From: Struthio camelus
Taxonomy: Eukaryota > Chordata > Aves > Struthioniformes > Struthionidae
DNA length: 64,000 bases
Assembly (NCBI RefSeq): GCF_040807025.1
Contig: NC_090945.1
Coordinates: 72,241,088-72,305,087 of the forward strand
Direction: 5' to 3'
Below the pieces are notes generated by a model that was not told the origin of the DNA, searched no databases, and worked only from the letters and a program-made list of their open reading frames with translations. Position 1 is the stretch's first letter; every line of letters begins with the position of its first letter. The position numbers and the translations under genes were made by a program. This document shows positions 61,501 through 64,000 of the stretch, in pieces.

Positions 61501-63689
61501 AGACAAAAACACTTACTAGTGTACAATCACTGGATTAAATGTGTAAATCAGATTGAGGGCAGATTTTGGGACTCTGTTCTCAAGACAGTGCGCTCTCTTG
61601 TTCACCAGATCTTTGGCCCTGTAATTCATGCTATGTTAGCTATACCATGATATAACTGCCACGAGTAGCCACCGGCTAGAATAACTTATAACCTGGGAGT
61701 TGGAATATTCTTGGTTTTTTGGAAATACAGATTTGGAGCTTCTTAAACTGAAGCCATGACTCCCATTTCCTGGACAAGTTTTCCAGGTCCTATGCTGTAA
61801 CAGAAAAGACATCAGCATAACACCGGTAACATAACATCTTCTGGTTCAGTCTTGAAATCCGAAAGTCAGATTGTCTTCTACTGCTAAAGGAACAATATAT
61901 GTTTCTGTTCATAAGAGGGAATTTCAGGCCAAGATTCACAAGCTCACGTGGATGAGCGTTTACAATTCTGAGCTAGGCCGATAAACTCAGAAGACAGAGA
62001 GGAGTTCAAGCACATCCTTCTCTGAGTATTTTCTGTGAGCTGGCTTAGGCACGCTAGTGGCTGTCAGTCGCATTTTCAGGTAGCTACTTCCTTGTGCATT
62101 GTACAGATTAACAAATTCATCAGTGGATTTGCCTCATCTTCTTTGTTTCAATTCCTTATCTGTAAAATACTGTGTTGTGTGCTGATTTCTATTCCTTTAT
62201 ATAAACTATTAGTTACTGTATCATTTTCCATAGAATGGCATTTGCTCTGTCATTTTTTCTTCATTTTATACAGAAAACAAGAGAAGAAATATTCCTGCTA
62301 GTACATATGGTTTTGTAAGTATCATACTGTTTTCCGAAAATTTTACTTTTCTTTCATTTCACATGTATGTTAATATTATATTAACTATAATGCTGGTAAC
62401 AGAAAATGTAAATCTCACTATTTGTTAGTGTAAAATAGAACATGAGAATTTTTTAAGTATATAAGAGAACTTTTACTTTGTTTTAGTGGAAGCTAGATCA
62501 GTGAAGTGACCCACATACCAGCTTCTTATCCATTTATGATTCAAATCTAAAGTATACACTATCACAAGATTAGTGTGAAATTAACAGAAGTCAAGGTGAA
62601 CCAGTATATAAATCATAAATCTGGAGGTTTAATATGCAAGCAATGTTAATGAAAGCTGAAAAAGTAACAGGAAACATTTCAACTTCTCATTTATATCTGA
62701 AAGCTGATTCTGAGTGTCAACTATCAAGAGATACAAGAAAAGACTCTACAAATGCATTACAAGTCAGAGAAAGATGGAAATAAAGTGCAGGTCTATTGCT
62801 TAAATGAAGGTGAACAAATAAAGGATGATTAAAGAAGGTTGATGTAATCAATGCTTTGGCTGCATTACGTTTCATAGGAAGGTTAATTGTGATCAGATGC
62901 TATATGCAATTAACATCAACTAGAAGACAGTAATAGCACAGAGCAGGACAGGCAGAGAAGAACTGAGAGAATGTGTGTTTATTCTAAAGCACTTAAGGAT
63001 GTAGCTGAAGTAATTTCTGAGTCATTAATTGATCATCTTTGGGAACTCTCCAAAGAGTTATGAGTTTCCAAAAAAACAGAGAAGGACAAAGGTAACCTCA
63101 TTTTCTTACAAGAAGGAAAGCAGACCCTAAAGGTACACTGGATACATGGAGAGTCTATTAAAGAAAGTCAGTTTGAAAGCATCTTTTGGAATAATAAGTC
63201 TGATTAAGAAAAAAAAATGCTATCATGAACATGAAGAACAACTTATCAAACCAATATAATTTCTTTCTTGGTAGAACTATTGGAGAGAAGGAAAACAGTA
63301 GATATCTTAAATTTTTTACATTTTTGACATTTTCCCAGAAGACAGTCTCATAAGCAGCTATGGAAACCTGGTCTAGATAAAATTATGCAGTGTTTGCACA
63401 ACTAACTGAAAACATATCCACATTCAGTCTGGTTAAACAACCAGAGTGCTACCAAACTGGAACAAGATATCCAGCAGAATACCCTGCAAATCCAGGTATC
63501 CTGTGGGGGTCTGTCTAGGGTATGGTGGTATTTTTATATAGTGTGTACTGCTACAAAAAGGCAAACCTCATCCTGAAATGTACTATCAAGAACACTGTAT
63601 GTAACGCCTGGAGGCTAAGATTCAGTGCTGGGGAGATTTCATTGACATTTTCTATCCACTTTGAGGTTTGTTGTTTTAATAAACAACGC
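40549..63689. other. AT-rich non-coding stretch
   Basis: No recognised gene or large mobile element. Landmarks are an A16 run at 41032-41047, a 10-bp inverted repeat at 46650-46683, a 13-bp direct repeat TGTACATACTTTA near 43176 and 43194, and CAAACAAACAAACAAC near 42790. An AGTCTATGGGA-type phrase near 59766 resembles very old avian/reptilian repeats. Four splice-flanked small open segments (41124-41173, 57334-57396, 58439-58488, 62274-62314) could be host exons on the + strand; see the findings. Confidence 0.6.
46650..46683. repeat. 10-bp inverted repeat
   Basis: GTGGTGAGGA at 46650-46659 is the exact reverse complement of TCCTCACCAC at 46674-46683, with a 14-base loop. It might be a small hairpin left by a duplication. 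No terminator or RNA gene can be assigned. Confidence 0.8.
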
Positions 63690-64000
63690 TCTCAGCAAGT
63701 TTGCTGATGATACTAAACTGGGAGGAGTGGCTGGCACACCAGAAGGCTGTGCTGCCATTCAGAAGGACCTGGACAGGCTGGAGAGGTGGGCAGAGAGGAA
63801 CCTCATGAACTTCCACAAAGGCAAGGGCAGGGTCCTGCACCTGGGGAGGAATAATCCCACACACCAGTACAGGTTGGGGGCTGACCTGCTGGAAAGCAGC
63901 TCTGCAGAGAAGGACCTGGGCGTCCTGCTGGAAAGCAGCTCTGCAGAGAAGGACCTGGGCGTCCTGGTGGACAACAAGTTAAGCATGAGGCAGCAGTGTG
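63690..64000 (+). mobile_element. CR1 LINE ORF2 fragment, 5'-truncated, runs off the window
   Basis: From about 63690 the + strand encodes CR1 reverse transcriptase starting at [12 protein letters not shown], with the catalytic FADD box intact. It goes on through the same region as the - strand CR1 at 24.5-25.0 kb ([35 protein letters not shown]). The frame is open to the window edge. Host sequence abuts directly at ATAAACAACG, so the copy is 5'-truncated just before motif C. It carries a 39-bp internal duplication. The 3' end lies outside the window. Confidence 0.92.
63886..63963 (+). repeat. 39-bp in-frame tandem duplication inside CR1 RT
   Basis: The unit CTGCTGGAAAGCAGCTCTGC... (39 bp, encoding [13 protein letters not shown]) occurs twice exactly, at 63886-63924 and 63925-63963. 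It keeps the reading frame. The related copy at 24.7 kb has this peptide once, so the duplication is specific to this copy or its subfamily. Confidence 0.95.

Overview
This window looks like AT-rich, non-coding avian nuclear DNA (an intron or gene desert) with a few retroelement islands. The avian assignment rests on CR1 LINEs. A CR1 3' end carries the typical 8-bp tail repeat (24077-24100), an intact CR1 ORF1 with an SGNH esterase domain lies at 25183-26253, and further CR1 pieces lie at 8899-9053 and 63690-64000. I found no complete host gene. Almost all other open frames are short and of the length expected by chance in AT-rich DNA.

Layout. 1-8214: AT-rich non-coding. 8215-8815: a GC- and CpG-rich island with a 32-bp minisatellite, followed by an old CR1 3' tail on the + strand (8899-9053). 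9054-23047: AT-rich non-coding with small repeats, including a perfect 14-bp hairpin at 15235-15267 and an AT microsatellite near 22.1 kb. 23048-23167: three 40-bp tandem units. About 23240-23989: a CpG-rich, LTR-like or promoter-like block on the - strand, with a TATA box, an ATG in good context, a 35-bp duplication, a run of 26 G and a splice-donor-like site. 24077-28988: a rearranged CR1. 28989-40490: non-coding, with an LTR-like stretch near 32.7 kb and a minisatellite at 32.9 kb. 40549-63689: non-coding. 63690 to the end: a CR1 reverse-transcriptase fragment on the + strand that runs out of the window.

The most notable structure is the rearranged CR1. Its 3' end (RT motifs B and C plus the 3'UTR) lies on the - strand at 24077-25054. 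Next to it, a 5' half (5'UTR, intact ORF1, endonuclease) lies on the + strand at about 25060-27553. A second endonuclease-to-RT piece lies again on the - strand at 27555-28988. The + and - endonuclease pieces form an 875-bp inverted repeat. Its outer 563 bp are identical by my base-by-base reading, while the inner 312 bp carry about ten substitutions and one indel. This clustering suggests gene conversion between the arms, a strand-switching event or an assembly artefact. RT motif A is missing from both parts, so ORF2 is dead although ORF1 remains open.

A set of five small splice-flanked open segments on the + strand (39.5-62.3 kb) joins in one frame and may be exons of an unrecognised host gene. 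I report it as a low-confidence hypothesis because similar microexon-like patterns are common by chance here.
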